Assembly: GCA_022478985.1 (NCBI GenBank)
Contig: JAKSZP010017432.1
Span: forward strand, 30,307-94,306
DNA: 64,000 nucleotides
From: Massospora cicadina
Taxonomy: Eukaryota; Entomophthoromycota; Entomophthoromycetes; Entomophthorales; Entomophthoraceae
Direction: 5' to 3'
Shown here in pieces: positions 1 to 11,035 of this stretch; position 1 is the first letter of the stretch; each line of letters begins with the position of its first letter. Position numbers and translations under genes: made by a program. The notes below the pieces were generated by a model. The model had not been told where the DNA came from. It saw only the letters and a list, made by a program, of their open reading frames with translations, and ran no database searches.

Positions 1-40
1 CTGGCAACTGAGTTTTTATAATTTTGTAATTGATTAATGG

Positions 41-60
41 GTCCCCTGTAGTAAGCACTA
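41..60 (-). other. tRNA primer-binding site of a minus-strand LTR element
   Basis: Read on the minus strand this stretch is TAGTGCTTACTACAGGGGAC. It closely matches the primer sites of the other LTR elements here (type TGGTGCTCACTACAGGGG, for example 51137-51155 minus). It lies one base from a TGTTAG that looks like an LTR end, so the element's interior would run left, outside the window. The assignment rests on similarity to the other copies. Confidence 0.5.
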
Positions 61-61
61 C

Positions 62-612
62 TGTTAGAACATTGGCAAATTCATTTCAGATATTCTGTAA
101 GGGTTTTTGCACAGGGTTGACCCACTGAGCAATTGGAATGATGATATGATGACTGTCAGTCCCTTGGAACACACTTAAAACAATAAATATAACAAAAGGA
201 AGCAATTTCCCTGAAAACACTTCTTTTATTATAATATAATAATCTGAGCGGATTCTTCCTAGTTCGCTTACTTTTCTCTAACTACCCCTAAAAAGTCTTT
301 CTTCTCTAAATCGCCATTTATCTTAGATAGTAGCTTTGGACAATACCACTCTCATAGTTTGAGCTATTATATTCCACCGATTCTCCTTAAATTCAGCTTG
401 ATATTATTAAGCTCTCTATCACCCTAATTGGCGGTGATTTAATTCATGTTTATCAAATGTCAACATCATCTTATCGCCTTATTGCCTTAATTAGAGGCGA
501 TCCAATGATAACTCATTATATCCCAATATCGCCTCATCTCAAGGAGCTCAAAAATTGTAACTAATGTCATGTTTGGCTGATTCTTTCCAATCCGCCCTAG
601 TAATTCTCATCT
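62..612 (-). mobile_element. Putative 5' LTR of a minus-strand gypsy-like element
   Basis: This interval lies between a primer-binding-site motif (41-60) and the first LTR of the multi-LTR array at 613. It begins TGTTAGAAC at the primer side, as expected for an LTR end read on the plus strand. It is AT-rich with repeated short GGCGAT/ATCGCC motifs and no coding potential. No second copy lies in the window, so the outer boundary is a guess. Confidence 0.35.
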
Positions 613-1077
613 TGTTATCCATTCATATCAGAATATTAACACAGCTCACCAGCAAGTTAATGCTGAGGATGATCCAAAACTAATATCTGGACATTGGGAA
701 GAAATAGGGTGAGAGGGTTGCCACCAGGGAATTGAAAAGTGCAGTGGTAAGAAGAGAGAGTGGTTGGCTGGAAGAATCAGTAATGAGCTGATAGGTTGGC
801 GAGGGGTGCAGTAGTCTAATGTACATATTATACCTGGTGCTTTCCTTTCATTACTATCTCCCTTTGCCTAATCTCCCTTTATTATAAGTTTATATTTATT
901 CTTGTGGGCTGATCATAAGGCTGAGGGATCTCCAAATAGTGTGGGTGACATGAAAAGGGGTCAGCTGACACTTCTGGCCCCAACGTCTAAGGCGAAATAG
1001 CAAGGGTCAGCCATTCTTCATACTGGTTGGCCTGCTGACCAGCAGATCCCACTTTCTCCAGAAAAGAAAATTTCCGA
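613..1077 (+). repeat. LTR copy 1 of the array
   Basis: About 465 bp, starting TGTTATCC. It shares GCTCACCAG, ACATTGGGAAG, GTTGGCTGGAAGA and TATAAGTTTATATTTATTCTTG-like blocks in the same order with copies at 1790 and 2974. A primer-site motif follows at 1081. Confidence 0.6.
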
Positions 1078-1789
1078 CAGTGGTGCTCACTACAGGGCAT
1101 TCTGCTGGTTGGTGATGGAGTAGCTGACAGGTTGGTGAGGTGGTGGTGGGGATGTGCCTCTAGTTTGCTCAAGAGTAGAAGACCACACTGTTGTGACCCC
1201 AAACTGGAGCTTAGGTTCTGGCAATTGTTAATGGCGGGGAGGGAAAATACCTGGATGCCCGACCCACATGATGAGGATGGAAAGTAGGAGAAAACTCTCT
1301 GATAAAGTGGGGGAAATGTCAGAAAGTTAGGAAAATTGGATTTCTCCAATGATTTATCGTTATTTGAGAGGAAATGGCCAATCCTGATAATTGCTCATTG
1401 ACTGAATTTTGTGGTTATGTAAGCAATTGCTAGGTAGTTGCTCCCCAATTGGGTTGAGCTGAATCAAGTATTCTGCCGAGATTGGGAGTTAGATTTGATT
1501 GGAGCCAATCACTGTCAAATTAGGTTTATGGATTATTGGCGACTAGTAGCTAAGGATAATACATTTATATTAAAATAATGTCAATGGAAACTGACAATCC
1601 TGAGTTTGAGGCAGCTGATGTTGTTTGCAGCGTCATAATTAATAATTGACTGTCACCTGAGAGAGGCGATTCCCTATATGATTGATTAGGAGAATCAAAA
1701 CGTGTCATTGGCAAGAAACCAAGAAATCTGGAGTTTACCAAGTGGTCAAGAATGTTTATGGCGCATAATTACTAAATCAAATTCCAATT
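1078..1789 (+). repeat. Spacer 1 of the array, with primer site at 1081
   Basis: It begins with TGGTGCTCACTACAGGG, matching the primer site of the gypsy elements here, and is repeated as 2255-2973 with moderate divergence. Open frames on either strand are short and not conserved as protein, so I read it as a non-coding leader. Confidence 0.55.
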
Positions 1790-2254
1790 TGATATTATTT
1801 ATATAATCAACTATACATCTCACCAGTAACTAAATGTTAGGGATGAGTTAAAAATAATATTTAGACATTGGGAAGGATGGGGCGAGAGGGTAGACACTAG
1901 GAAAGAGAGAAGCACAGTGGTAGGAAGAGAGAGTGGTTGGCTGGAAGATCCAGAGATGAGCCAATAGGTCTGCGAGGGGTGCAGTAACTATTTATACATA
2001 TGCTTACCTAGTGCTTCCCTTTCAATAAAGATCTCCCTTTGCCTAATCACCCTTTTTATATAAGTTTATGTTTAATCTTGTTGGTTGGGGTTTAGGCTGG
2101 GGATTCTTTAAATGGTGCGGGTGGCATCCCTGAGGGGTCAGCTGATACTGCTGGCCCCAACATCTAAGGCAAAATAGCAAGGGTCAGCCATTCTTTATAC
2201 TGGTTGGCCTGCTGACCAGCAGAGCCCACTGTCACTAAAAAGTCAAATTTTCCA
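1790..2254 (+). repeat. LTR copy 2 of the array
   Basis: About 465 bp, starting TGATATTATT and collinear with copies 1 and 3. It is followed by a primer-site motif at 2259. Confidence 0.6.
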
Positions 2255-2973
2255 GCTGTGGTGCTCACTATAGGGGGTTCTGCTGGTTGGTGTTGGAGTA
2301 GCTGAAAGGTTAATGAGGAGATGGCGGGGATGAGCTGCCAGTTTGGTTGGGGCGGAGAAGAGCATGTTGGTGTGACCCCAACCCAGAGGTTAGGTTCTGG
2401 AAATTGTTGGTGGCGGGGAGGGGCAAGCCCTGGACATCCACCCCATGCTCTGAGGCTGAAAGTAGGCATGATACTATCTGGTCAAGTGGGGGAATTGTTG
2501 GAAAATTAACCAAACTGGTTCCTCCAATGATTTATTGTTATTTGGGAGGAAATGCCCAATTCTGATGGAATGGCTCATTGACTATCTTTATAATTATGTA
2601 AGCTTAACTATGTAGTTGCTCCATATTTGGGTTATACCAAATCAAGTATTCCGCCAAGATTGTGAGCTATGTTCAAGCGGAGCCAATAACTGGCCCAATT
2701 TAGGCTTATGGATCACTGACGACTAATAGCCAAGGATGATCCATTTAATTTATATAAGTAATGTCAGCGAAAACTAACAATCCTAAGTTTGAGGCGACCA
2801 AGATTGTTTCAGCGCCATATATATAATAATCAAATAAACCTTAGGAAGGCGATTCCCTGAACAATTAACTACAAAGAGTCAAAATGTGTTATTAGCAAGA
2901 GTCTGCTTTATCCAAAGTTACCCAAGTGACTGAAGATGTTTCCAGTGCATACTTACTAAGTCAAATTCACATT
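2255..2973 (+). repeat. Spacer 2 of the array, with primer site at 2259
   Basis: Second copy of the leader-like spacer, beginning with TGGTGCTCACTATAGGGGG. It is collinear with 1078-1789 and has no credible coding sequence. Confidence 0.55.
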
Positions 2974-3434
2974 TGATATTTACTATACTTGAGAATTATA
3001 AGGCTCACCACTGACTTAATGCTGAGGATGAGCCAAAACTAATATTTGGACATTAAAAAGGATGGGGTGAGAGGGTTGACACCAGAGAAGTGAGAAGCGC
3101 AGTTGTAATAAGAAAGAGTGGCTGGCTAGAAGAACCAGCGATGAGCTGATAGGTTGGCAAGGGACGCAGTAACCCAATTACCATAAAACCTGTGCTTCCC
3201 TTTTAATAAATATCTCCCTTTGCCTAATATCCCTTTATTATAAGTTTATATTTATTCTTGCGGGTTGGGGTATAAGCTGAAGGAACTCCAAACGGCGTAG
3301 GTGACACGCCAAGGGGTCAGACAGTGCTGATGACCCTGACGCCTAAAGCAAAACCGCAAGGGTCAGCCAGTCTTCATACTTGTTGGCCTGCTGACATGAA
3401 GATCCAACTGTCACTGGAAAAGTCAACTTTCTGA
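2974..3434 (+). repeat. LTR copy 3 (terminal) of the array
   Basis: About 461 bp. Similarity to copies 1 and 2 stops at about 3434, exactly where those have LTR end plus primer site. The sequence beyond is minus-strand integrase of another element. Confidence 0.6.
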
Positions 3435-4260
3435 AAACGCCCATAGAGCTTTAAAGGGGTGTCATCTTAATGATTTAATGATAGCTTATTCAGTAAGTGA
3501 ATAAGGCGATGGGTAAATATTTTTTCCAGTGGGTAGGGTCAGAGGCAGCCATCTTCAGCAAGATAGAGATGAGTGTTCCATTAGCTTGTTCCACAACCTT
3601 ATTAGGTGAAGGGTTGTAAGTGACGGTGAAATTCAGGTTAGTTCAAAAAACAATGTTAGTTCTTGGATTATTTTTGAAGTGAAATTTAAAGAAAAAGATT
3701 TGAGGTGGGCCGACCTTGGGACATATATACCACATTGAGAATTTTTATAGACAGTACAGGTTTTAAACTCAAAACCTGCACTAGGGTGGAAGCAGTTTTA
3801 CCCGCCCGGCAAACCACCCTTTTTTGAGGTGAAATTTAGCCCAATACAAAAAAAATAAAGTTTGTGGCATTCATGCTGGGAGAAAATGGATAGAATAAGG
3901 AACAGGGCTGTGACTTTTGCAGTGGCAGTGGGAATGGAAATCGTTTTGACCCATTTGGTTGAATGGTCCATAGCCAATATGATGTATTTATGGCCATGTA
4001 ACCCAGGTGGCAGAGGGCCACTACATCAATGCTGATAACATTAAAAGGGCCTGATGGGGCACAACTGAATGCTGATATTGGGGACTGGCCCAATCTTGGG
4101 ATTTATAGATCATACAAGCCTCTAGAACTTCCTAAATGGTCTCAACCTTTTGGTCCTAGTAACATCATTTCTTCAGCCATTCATAAGAATTTTTCAAAGC
4201 CCCATGTACCACAGTCATATGCCCTTTTAGGATGACATTTGTTTTGAAAAAGAGCAAATT
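3435..4260 (-). pseudogene. Integrase remnant of gypsy II
   Basis: The minus strand reads like the Ty3/gypsy integrase core. A degenerate PFNVISIDVVA block stands for the first catalytic-Asp region, followed by IQPNGSKRFPFP. To the left, after the SINE, come ANGTLIS-like and LPIALFTY blocks typical of the end of the core. Many stops and frameshifts interrupt it, and it stops at the array boundary before the C-terminal domain. Split by SINE-1. Confidence 0.6.
3689..3820 (-). mobile_element. SINE-1: short tRNA-type SINE with 18-bp target duplication
   Basis: This 132-bp block is flanked by TTTTTGAAGTGAAATTTA (3671-3688) and TTTTTGAGGTGAAATTTA (3821-3838), 17 of 18 identical. On the minus strand the head has a pol III box A-like TTGCCGGGCGG and a box B-like GGTTTTGAGTT inside the strong hairpin CAGGTTTT/AAAACCTG. 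The tail reads TCCCAAGGTCGGCCCACCTC then A-rich, resembling the LINE tail (CTGGTCGGCCTTCCTC in LINE-1). I infer a tRNA-derived SINE mobilised by that LINE; the parent tRNA is not identifiable. Confidence 0.7.
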
Positions 4261-4399
4261 TAAGGAAATCATTTCTTATTTATTTTCTTATACAGCATTC
4301 CCTCTTTAACTTTAAACTTCTTAGGTCATTTTTAAAACTTAGTCTGGAACTCAGGGGTCTTCAACTCCCATCAAATGAGCTTGCAATAAAATCATAAAT

Positions 4400-4766
4400 T
4401 TAGTCTTTTTCTTGGGTCAGGGCAGCAAGTACCAGCATCCTTTAGAAATTAATGGTATTCTTATGATTCGCTCTACATAATGGACAATATTAAAATCTTA
4501 GTTCTGCAGCCTTAAAGCCCAATTTGCCAACTGGAAGTCTGGATCCTTCATCTGCTGCAGCCATTAGACTAAGAAACTGTCAGTGATAATGGTGAATTGG
4601 GTGCCATCTAGTTAGGGCTGAGAATGTTGATTGCCAAGTAACATCCAGGAACTTGCACTTGTAATATATATTTTTGTTCAGCCTTGCTCAGGGTCTTTCT
4701 GAAGTAAGCCACAGGGTAATTGACCTGATTTTCAATGTGCTGAGCTAGGATGACCCCATAAATTTC
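4400..4766 (-). pseudogene. RNase H remnant of gypsy II (distal part)
   Basis: Minus-strand reading gives EIYGVILAQ, then NYPVAYFRKTLSKAEQKY, the familiar Ty3/gypsy RNase H segment, then WLQQMKDPDFQLAKWALRLQ towards 4430. The 5' part of the domain is on the far side of gypsy I at 14722-14860. Reading frames are broken. Confidence 0.65.
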
Positions 4767-5514
4767 TGTTAGATAATTGCCGTCCTGACTTTGGTAAAAG
4801 AATGTCTTGGGCAAGAATCATCCTAATTTTATCAAGTACAATTGGCAATTACAAGTCTTATCTCATGATAATAAAATTTCAGATGAAATAATGAAAATAT
4901 TGGCCAAAAGACCCTGGTCAATTCTTGGTGGAACCCTGCAAATTGGGGTAACACTATTAATAATAAAACATGGGAAAATAATACTAGTTAGGGCAGTCAG
5001 ATTGCTCAGACTGTGCAGAAGAATCAAGGGAGCCCTTCAGTGGTCCCTCCCCATCATATAACGAATTTAGTTCAACACACACTGTGGAGACCTTCCCCTT
5101 TTGTAGGGTTGGAGGGGGCCTCACAGTGTGCAATATTTTTCCATCAAATGATTAAGTAAAATATTCAAAATGTTAACTCATGGATCTAAACTACTATCAT
5201 GCCCTCCATCAGCCATTTCATGAAGCAAGGCGAGTTTTGAATTATTTTATAGGTCAACATCCCATATTACCTATGTGGTACACATGGCTTATAATGAATT
5301 TTTCATCCAACTCACTTTGAGACTCAAGGCGATTTAAATAATCAGCATTCCCATATTGAGAGGGGTCATTCTTGATCTCCCAGCTGTGACTAGTAAAACC
5401 TTTAAAACTCCACTTTTTACTTTTTTTAAAAAAGTATTTCTTTTTAATGTATATATTTTGTGGATATCTGGCTGATTCAGCACCAGCAAGCACAATTCTT
5501 GCTGAATTCCCAAA
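4767..5514 (+). repeat. 5' LTR of gypsy I
   Basis: Starts TGTTAGATAATTGCC and ends CCCAAA three bases before the primer site. It aligns along its length with 10349-10935 plus 14554-14716. A CCCTTTTGTAGGG / GGAGGGGGCCTCACA block near 5095-5120 is shared with the LTRs of gypsy V (minus strand, about 25005 and 33205). Confidence 0.85.
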
Positions 5515-5517
5515 AAG

Positions 5518-5537
5518 TGGTTCTCACTATAGGGTTC
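5518..5537 (+). other. Primer-binding site of gypsy I
   Basis: TGGTTCTCACTATAGGGTTC lies three bases after the LTR end. It is a variant of TGGTGCTCACTACAGGGG found at the same place in gypsy III and the multi-LTR array, so the same primer tRNA is inferred. Confidence 0.65.
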
Positions 5538-5564
5538 AGTTGTACACCAAAAAATCGCCTAAAA

Positions 5565-6880
5565 ATGGAGGCTTTCAAGGTGAGTAACCCTTTAACTCTT
5601 CCCTTTCCAAATGAGCCAAGGATAGTTGACCTTAAAAGAAACTAGCAAGCGCTCTAACCTGTCTTAAAGAGCTTGAGCAGCGCCCATTAAAACCCCCTCT
5701 CAAAGACAAGTTCACCCCGGTGAAGGGAGAATTTCTTAATTTGTGTATGTTTATGAATCTGCCATGTAAGGTGCGAATGATAGGCAATTAAGTAAACACA
5801 TACATCCTTGCTTAAGTCGCTTGGCACAAAAGATGATAGTCTCCTATATGGACACTCTGCACACCTGGGCAGAGGTTAATGAGGCTTTTGGCTGAATTTT
5901 GTTTAAAGAAGAGTCTAAACAGGGAAAAACAGGACTCTATGCGCCTTAGCATGTATGAAGGCGAGCTGACCGCTGCCTTTGCTGAATGGTTTACCTTGAT
6001 GCGTAGAGGTTGTCAGCGTTTAACATGCTAACACTTGATGTTATCGCAGCCATGTTAACTGGTTTAGCTTTCAAACCTTCTCTAGTCAGGAATATCATCT
6101 TAGTGAAGCGAAACTTCAAGAATATCCATGACATAAAAGGGGCTTTGTTAGACGTTGCTGATTTCCATACATGTGCGACAACAAATGAAGCTGAGGCAAA
6201 ACATCCAATTCTAACCATTGAGGAGCTTTCGTCTGTAGGGAAGTTGGGGGTGAGCCCATCTGTGCTTATCCACCATGTGAAACCTGCTTCTTCAGTATGA
6301 CTTAAAAAAGATATCAATTCCTCATGTATGCATGAGACCTTTAAGGTAGTTAATACTATAAGCCCACAAATTCTTACTAAAGCTGATGTGCCTTCTTCTC
6401 CAGCCCATCTAGTAGTTGTATGCCCTAAGGGTAACCCCTGTAACAATAAAGGGTTGCTGGAAAGACGTATGGTCAAAAGATAGCTACCCAATCTCATGTA
6501 CCTGTCTCCCCTACCTCAATTGCGACATTGCCAGTTGTTGAGAATACCCATGGGGATAAATATGATGGGGATCACAATGATGTTGGTTACTACATATTGG
6601 GAGCATCCGCAGAAGTGGAGATCCCTGATTGATTGAATGCTGAAGGAGTAGACCAGACCATCATAACTAAGGAAACGTACCTTAGCCTAGTTCTAGGGTG
6701 CTCCAAAGTTATTGAAACTGCCAGAAATGCCGATCAGTTCTTGGCTGGCTTGATTTGACCTCTTCAGCAGGTTCATGCCATGAAATCCATCTTGGATAAA
6801 TACCCTAATACTGCTAGTAAACTAACCTCCTTTTTCTGGCTCAAGTAGGTCTTAGTTCTGTCTGCTAACTCTTGATGAAC
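5565..6880 (+). pseudogene. gag remnant of gypsy I
   Basis: A start at 5565 (MEAFKVS...) lies in the same position and context as gag starts of gypsy II and V (ATGGAG just after the leader). The frame stops at 5645. A further readable piece, 6010-6300 (96 aa), contains LTLDVIAAMLTGLAF and NIHDIKGALLDVADFHT, collinear with gypsy III gag LTLDDAVAAIIAGL / LDIKETLFDVVDIH. That is the retrotransposon gag (capsid-like) region. No zinc knuckle is readable. Multiple frameshifts. Confidence 0.6.
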
Positions 6881-6899
6881 ACTCACCAAGGTGGAAGTG

Positions 6900-7200
6900 G
6901 TCATTCAAAAATTCTGGTAATGGCCATCCTGGATACTGGCTCCCCAGTTAACGTAATCTCCTCTAAGCTCATCAAAAAGTTAAAGCTTGCACCTGACTTA
7001 GAGTACAATTAAGAATTTGGAACTGTAGGCCCAAACAACACTTTTTATATTGGGGAATACTCTTCCTTCCCATTAATATTGAGAAGCTTATCTTATTGGC
7101 CCCCTCAGTGGCCTTGGACAACAACACTTATGATATGCTCATAGGTACCCAATTTTATGATCGAGTATGATGAATTATCAACATGAAGCAAGGTATTCTC
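6900..7200 (+). pseudogene. Aspartic protease remnant of gypsy I
   Basis: AILDTGSPVNVIS is readable at about 6928-6966, with the catalytic DTG triad intact, followed by LIKKLKLAPDLEYN and then a stop. About 200 bases later comes TYDMLIGTQF, the C-terminal flap-side signature of Ty3/gypsy proteases. Stops and a frameshift separate the two. Confidence 0.7.
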
Positions 7201-7859
7201 TCATTACTCAATTACAAAGTTTCTTTATCTTTATCCAATAAAGATCCCAGGAAGAACAAATACTCTTGCCTGGTTAAATACCCCTTTTCTGCTATGACTT
7301 TGCATTATTTCACCTCTGGGTGCAACACAAAGAAATTGCCCAATTCAGTGGATGCTAGGGATGGTATCCCTTTATATGATGCAAATGAGGTCTTAATTAT
7401 GTCTAGTAAACAACGAGTAGCTGACACAAAGATCACGCTCCAAATCCCACACCACTACTTGTTGCACCTCGTAAGCCTTAAGGGCGTTAGCCCCTTGGAG
7501 CCTTGGGTATTACTGGGATACTAGACCCAGCCTACCAAATGCCTATTACTATTATGTTGGGGAACCTCACCGGCAAGAACATGGGTATAAGAAAACATCA
7601 GAAGATTGGCAGAGGCTTATTGGTCCCTATAGATGACATTGAAAGTCCACTTAATTGGCTCTATGAAGGATTTGGGCTTGCCCATGGATAACCTGGTATG
7701 TACCTTACCCAACGTCCATATCTCAGGTGAGCTGACCCAGATGAGCTGGAAAATGTCACATACTCTTTTGGAAGGACATAGCATCATATTCTCTAAGTTG
7801 GATAACGACTATGGCCATATGAAGCTCTGTAGCCACTCCATTGATATGGGTGATGCCCA

Positions 7860-8690
7860 TCCTATTCGGTCAAAACCTTACCATAAGTCAAAGGTGAAAG
7901 AAGAGCAAATGAGGACGGAGCTCCAGCAATTGCTAGATGCGGGGTTGTTAGTTCCTTCACAAAGCCCTTGGTCCTCCCTCTGTTGCTTATTAAAAAGAAA
8001 AATGGAGGTCATTGGATAGTTATGGACTACTGAAAATTGAAAAATCTTACAAAAAAGGATAGCTATCCTATCCCCCACATTGATGACGCCCTGGCCCAAA
8101 TCTCTGACTCTAACTTCTTCTCCGCCATGGACTTGGATAGCGGCTATTGGTAAATGGACCATTCTTTTCAAGATCAGAAGAAATGCGCTCTTATTTGTAG
8201 TGAAGGTCTCTTCCAACCCACACGATTGCCTCAAGGGTTGTGCAATGCACCTGCCTCTTTCCAGTGTGCAATGGATCACATTTTACGGGACCTTAAGTTG
8301 AATTGTGTCATTGTCTATCTTGATGACATCACGGTGTTCTCAAAAACCTTTGATGAACATCTTGATCACCTAAAGGAGGCTTTTCAACGGTTACGTCAGT
8401 CTAATATAAAGTTGAAGCCCTCAAAGTGTACCTTCTTCCAATGGAAACTCGATTTCCTTGGTCACTCCATTTCTCAAGAAGGTAGTTAACCCATGCAGGA
8501 CAAGTTCGAAGCCATCTCAAAGATGCCACCCCCTAAAAATTTACAGGATATTCAGGTATTTCTAGAGATGATGGGTTTATATCATCAGTTCATCCCTAAG
8601 TTTGCCCAACTCAGTGAATCCCTCGTCCGCCTACTGACTAAGAACACCCTTTCCATTGGGGCGCTGAACAGAAGGCCGCTTTTAAGAAAT
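7860..8690 (+). pseudogene. Reverse transcriptase of gypsy I (YLDD intact, frame broken)
   Basis: RT copies the element RNA into DNA. Readable blocks run in order: KEEQMRTELQQLLDAGLL, a FFSAMDLDSGYW-type palm motif broken by a stop, LPQGLCNAPASFQ, then VIVYLDDITVFSK. The catalytic YLDD (8316-8327) is intact. The thumb follows as FLEMMGLYHQFIPKFAQLSE. At least two stops (after 8019 and at 8488) and frameshifts make it non-functional. Confidence 0.8.
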
Positions 8691-9200
8691 TGAAGCAACT
8701 GCTACAATATCGTTATATCATGAAGCACCCTGACTATGGAAACCATTTATCTTGTTTACTAAAGCCTCAGACTATACCTTTGGGGACATCTTAGCCCAAT
8801 TGGATGATAATGGTGTAGATCATCATGTATCCTATTTCAGTAAGATGCTGTAAAAGATGGAACGCAACAACAGCATAATGGAAAAGGAATGCCTTGCTGT
8901 TCTGTTAGCTCTAAGCACTATCACCCTTTCCTTTATGGTACTACCTTCAGTTGGTTACAGACCATTCTTCTGAGATGGTTACAGAACATGAAGGATCTGA
9001 CTTGCCGTTTAGCTTGCTGGTCCCTAAAACTCCAGCATTATGTCATGAAAATTAAATACCTTTCTGGAACCCATCACATGAATGTTGATGGGTTAACTTG
9101 GCTGCCAGTACTTCACTTGGATAATAGTGAGGTGGAGAGGTTATATGACCTCTTAATGACCTCTGACGACTTGGAGGATGAGGATGAGCCTGTCCAGTAA
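8690..9200 (+). pseudogene. RNase H of gypsy I
   Basis: Downstream of RT, the frames give YFSKMLxKMERN..MEKECLAVLLAL-like pieces, then LRWLQNMKDLTCRLACWSLKLQHYVMKI and HHMNVDGLTWLPVL, the standard end of a Ty3/gypsy RNase H. The longest open piece is 8889-9200 (103 aa). Stops are present in the first half. Confidence 0.7.
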
Positions 9201-10348
9201 ATGTTAGCCCAGCACTCCCGCAACACCAAAGTGGAGAATGGGAAATTGTACAAGCAGGTGGTGAAAACTAGCTTCTTTACCTTTGGCCCTCAGAATGTGT
9301 ACCTGTTATTTGAGAAGCTCACTCCACCCTAGTCATGGGGGAGCAAAGAAAACCTATTATTGGATTAGGGATCGTGTTATTGGGAAGGAATTATAGACTA
9401 TTGTTGAAGTCTTGGATGCCTGTCTCACGTGTAAGAAGCAATCCAGTTTCAAAACTTGATATCAATATCAACCAACTACCCCTCAACAACCGTTCCACAC
9501 TATCAGCCTAGACGTAGTAGGTCCCCTCCCTCAGACTACTGGTGGAAACAAATTTTTCCTAGTAGGCATTGACAACTTTACTAAGTGGGTTGAAGACGTG
9601 GCTCTTTCTGCCCAAACGGCCAAGGCCACAGTCACGTTTTTACATCAAAACATTTTCACTCATTATGGCTGTCCCCAAGTACTACTCTGCGACAATGGTA
9701 AGAACTTCACCTCCAGAGTAGTCAAAATCCTGGCTACCTCCATGGGAGCCCAACAACTTTTCTTAGCTCCATATAATCCCTCTACCAATGGGACCATGGA
9801 TAGAGCAAATGGAACCTTGTTTTTTACTTTGCGCAAAATGACATCATCTGATCCACTTCACTGGGATCAATTTCTACCCAGTGCTCTTATGGCATACTGT
9901 ATTAGTCATCACCGGATCCTAAAATGTCCCCATTCTTTGTTTTATATGGGAAAGAACCAGGGATACCAGCACTTTTAGCTAAGGATTTCTTCTTTAGTGG
10001 TGAGGAACCTGAAAAAAGCCATGAAAAAAATGGCTCGCCGTATCCTTCAGCTTTAATCTGAGGCCATGACAAACCTAGACTAAATGGTTACTAAAGAAAG
10101 ACAAGCTGTCAATGAGCTTCAGGCTACCTTACCTTCATTTCAAGTGTCTGATATGGTCCTATAAAACCATAATTGCATCACTCCTAGAAGTGGCAACCTT
10201 GGATCAATATCGGAGGGTCCTTTCACCATCACTTACAAGAGAGAGAACGAGTAAATTATAAAGTCCTTGGCTACAGTGATTACTATCAATTGGGTACATG
10301 GCCGCTTCCTATGGCCCTATTCTCCCCCAACATTATTGAGTGGGGTGA
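9201..10348 (+). pseudogene. Integrase of gypsy I, catalytic Glu replaced by Asp
   Basis: Integrase inserts the cDNA into host DNA. An HHCC-type region is readable near 9324-9450 (KKTYYWIRD, LDACLTCKKQ). The core follows: SLDVVGPLPQ holds the first Asp, VLLCDNGKNFTS the second, and NGTMDRANGTLF the third position, where related copies have ERAN; here it is Asp. The longest open piece is 9598-9978 (126 aa). The C-terminal part (INWVHGRFLWPYSPP near 10290) runs into the polypurine tract and 3' LTR. Confidence 0.75.
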
Positions 10349-10935
10349 TGTCAGACAATTGCCATCCTGACTTTAGCAAAAGAATGTCTTAAGCAAGAAT
10401 CATCCTGATTTATCAAATATTATTAGCCAATTACAAGTCTGGTCTCATAATAATAAACTGGATGAAAATAATGACAGTATCAGCCAAAAGACCCTAATCG
10501 ATTCTCAGTGGAACCCCATGAATTGGGGTAATAATTTTACTAATAAAACATGGGCAAATAACACTAATTCAAGCAGTCAGATTGTACCAACCGTGCGAGG
10601 GAATCAAGGGAGTTCTTCAGTGGTCCCTCCCCATTGTACAACTTATTTAGTTCAACACACACTGTGGAGACCTTCCCCTTTTATAGTATTGGAGGGGGCC
10701 TCACAATGCGCAAACATTTTCCCATCAAATGATTGGGTAAAATATAAAAAACCTTACCTCATGGATCTAAAATACCTTTCATCGCCCTCAATCAGCCGTT
10801 TCATGAAGCAAGGCAAGTTTCAAATGATACAATAGGCCAACAGCACATATTACCTAATTTGGAAGCACATGGCTTATTATGAGTTTTTATCAGACTCACT
10901 TTGAGACTCAAGGCGATTTAAATAATCAGCATTCC
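10349..10935 (+). repeat. 3' LTR of gypsy I, first part
   Basis: Starts TGTCAGACAATTGCC after the tract GAGTGGGGTGA and matches the 5' LTR from 4767. Interrupted after AATAATCAGCATTCC by LINE-1 and continued at 14554. Confidence 0.85.
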
Positions 10936-11035
10936 TCCCTATCCTTTTGGTCAGAGCACTGTGGGGTGCTAATTCAGAAAAATAATTTTTTCAAATTTTT
11001 ATTGTCAGAAACCTTCCTCAATGGATGAGTCCTCA

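Larger units (their letters stand above)
613..3434 (+). mobile_element. Multi-LTR array: LTR-spacer-LTR-spacer-LTR
   Basis: Three related blocks start TGTTAT or TGATAT at 613, 1790 and 2974 and end near 1077, 2254 and 3434, giving lengths of about 465, 465 and 461 bp. The first two are each followed within 3-4 bases by a primer-binding-site motif (TGGTGCTCACTAYAGGG at 1081 and 2259) and about 700 bp of spacer. The third ends abruptly without the motif, as a terminal 3' LTR should. The overall period is about 1.18 kb. The spacers code for nothing recognisable, so the unit resembles a non-autonomous TRIM/LARD-type element that has gained an extra LTR-plus-spacer unit, probably by unequal recombination. 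No flanking 5-bp duplication is evident. Its right end cuts directly into the integrase of gypsy II. Confidence 0.6.

Noticed and set aside
987..1349. Minus-strand open frames in the array (987-1349 and 2164-2469) with similar C-terminal halves
   Set aside because: They are shadows of the repeated LTR/spacer sequence: similarity is at DNA level, the frames start at unrelated points, and no protein family is recognisable.
3435..4766. A separate minus-strand gypsy element distinct from the one at 14722-20719
   Set aside because: The RNase H reading continues across gypsy I once its 5-bp target duplication is accounted for, so both are parts of one element.
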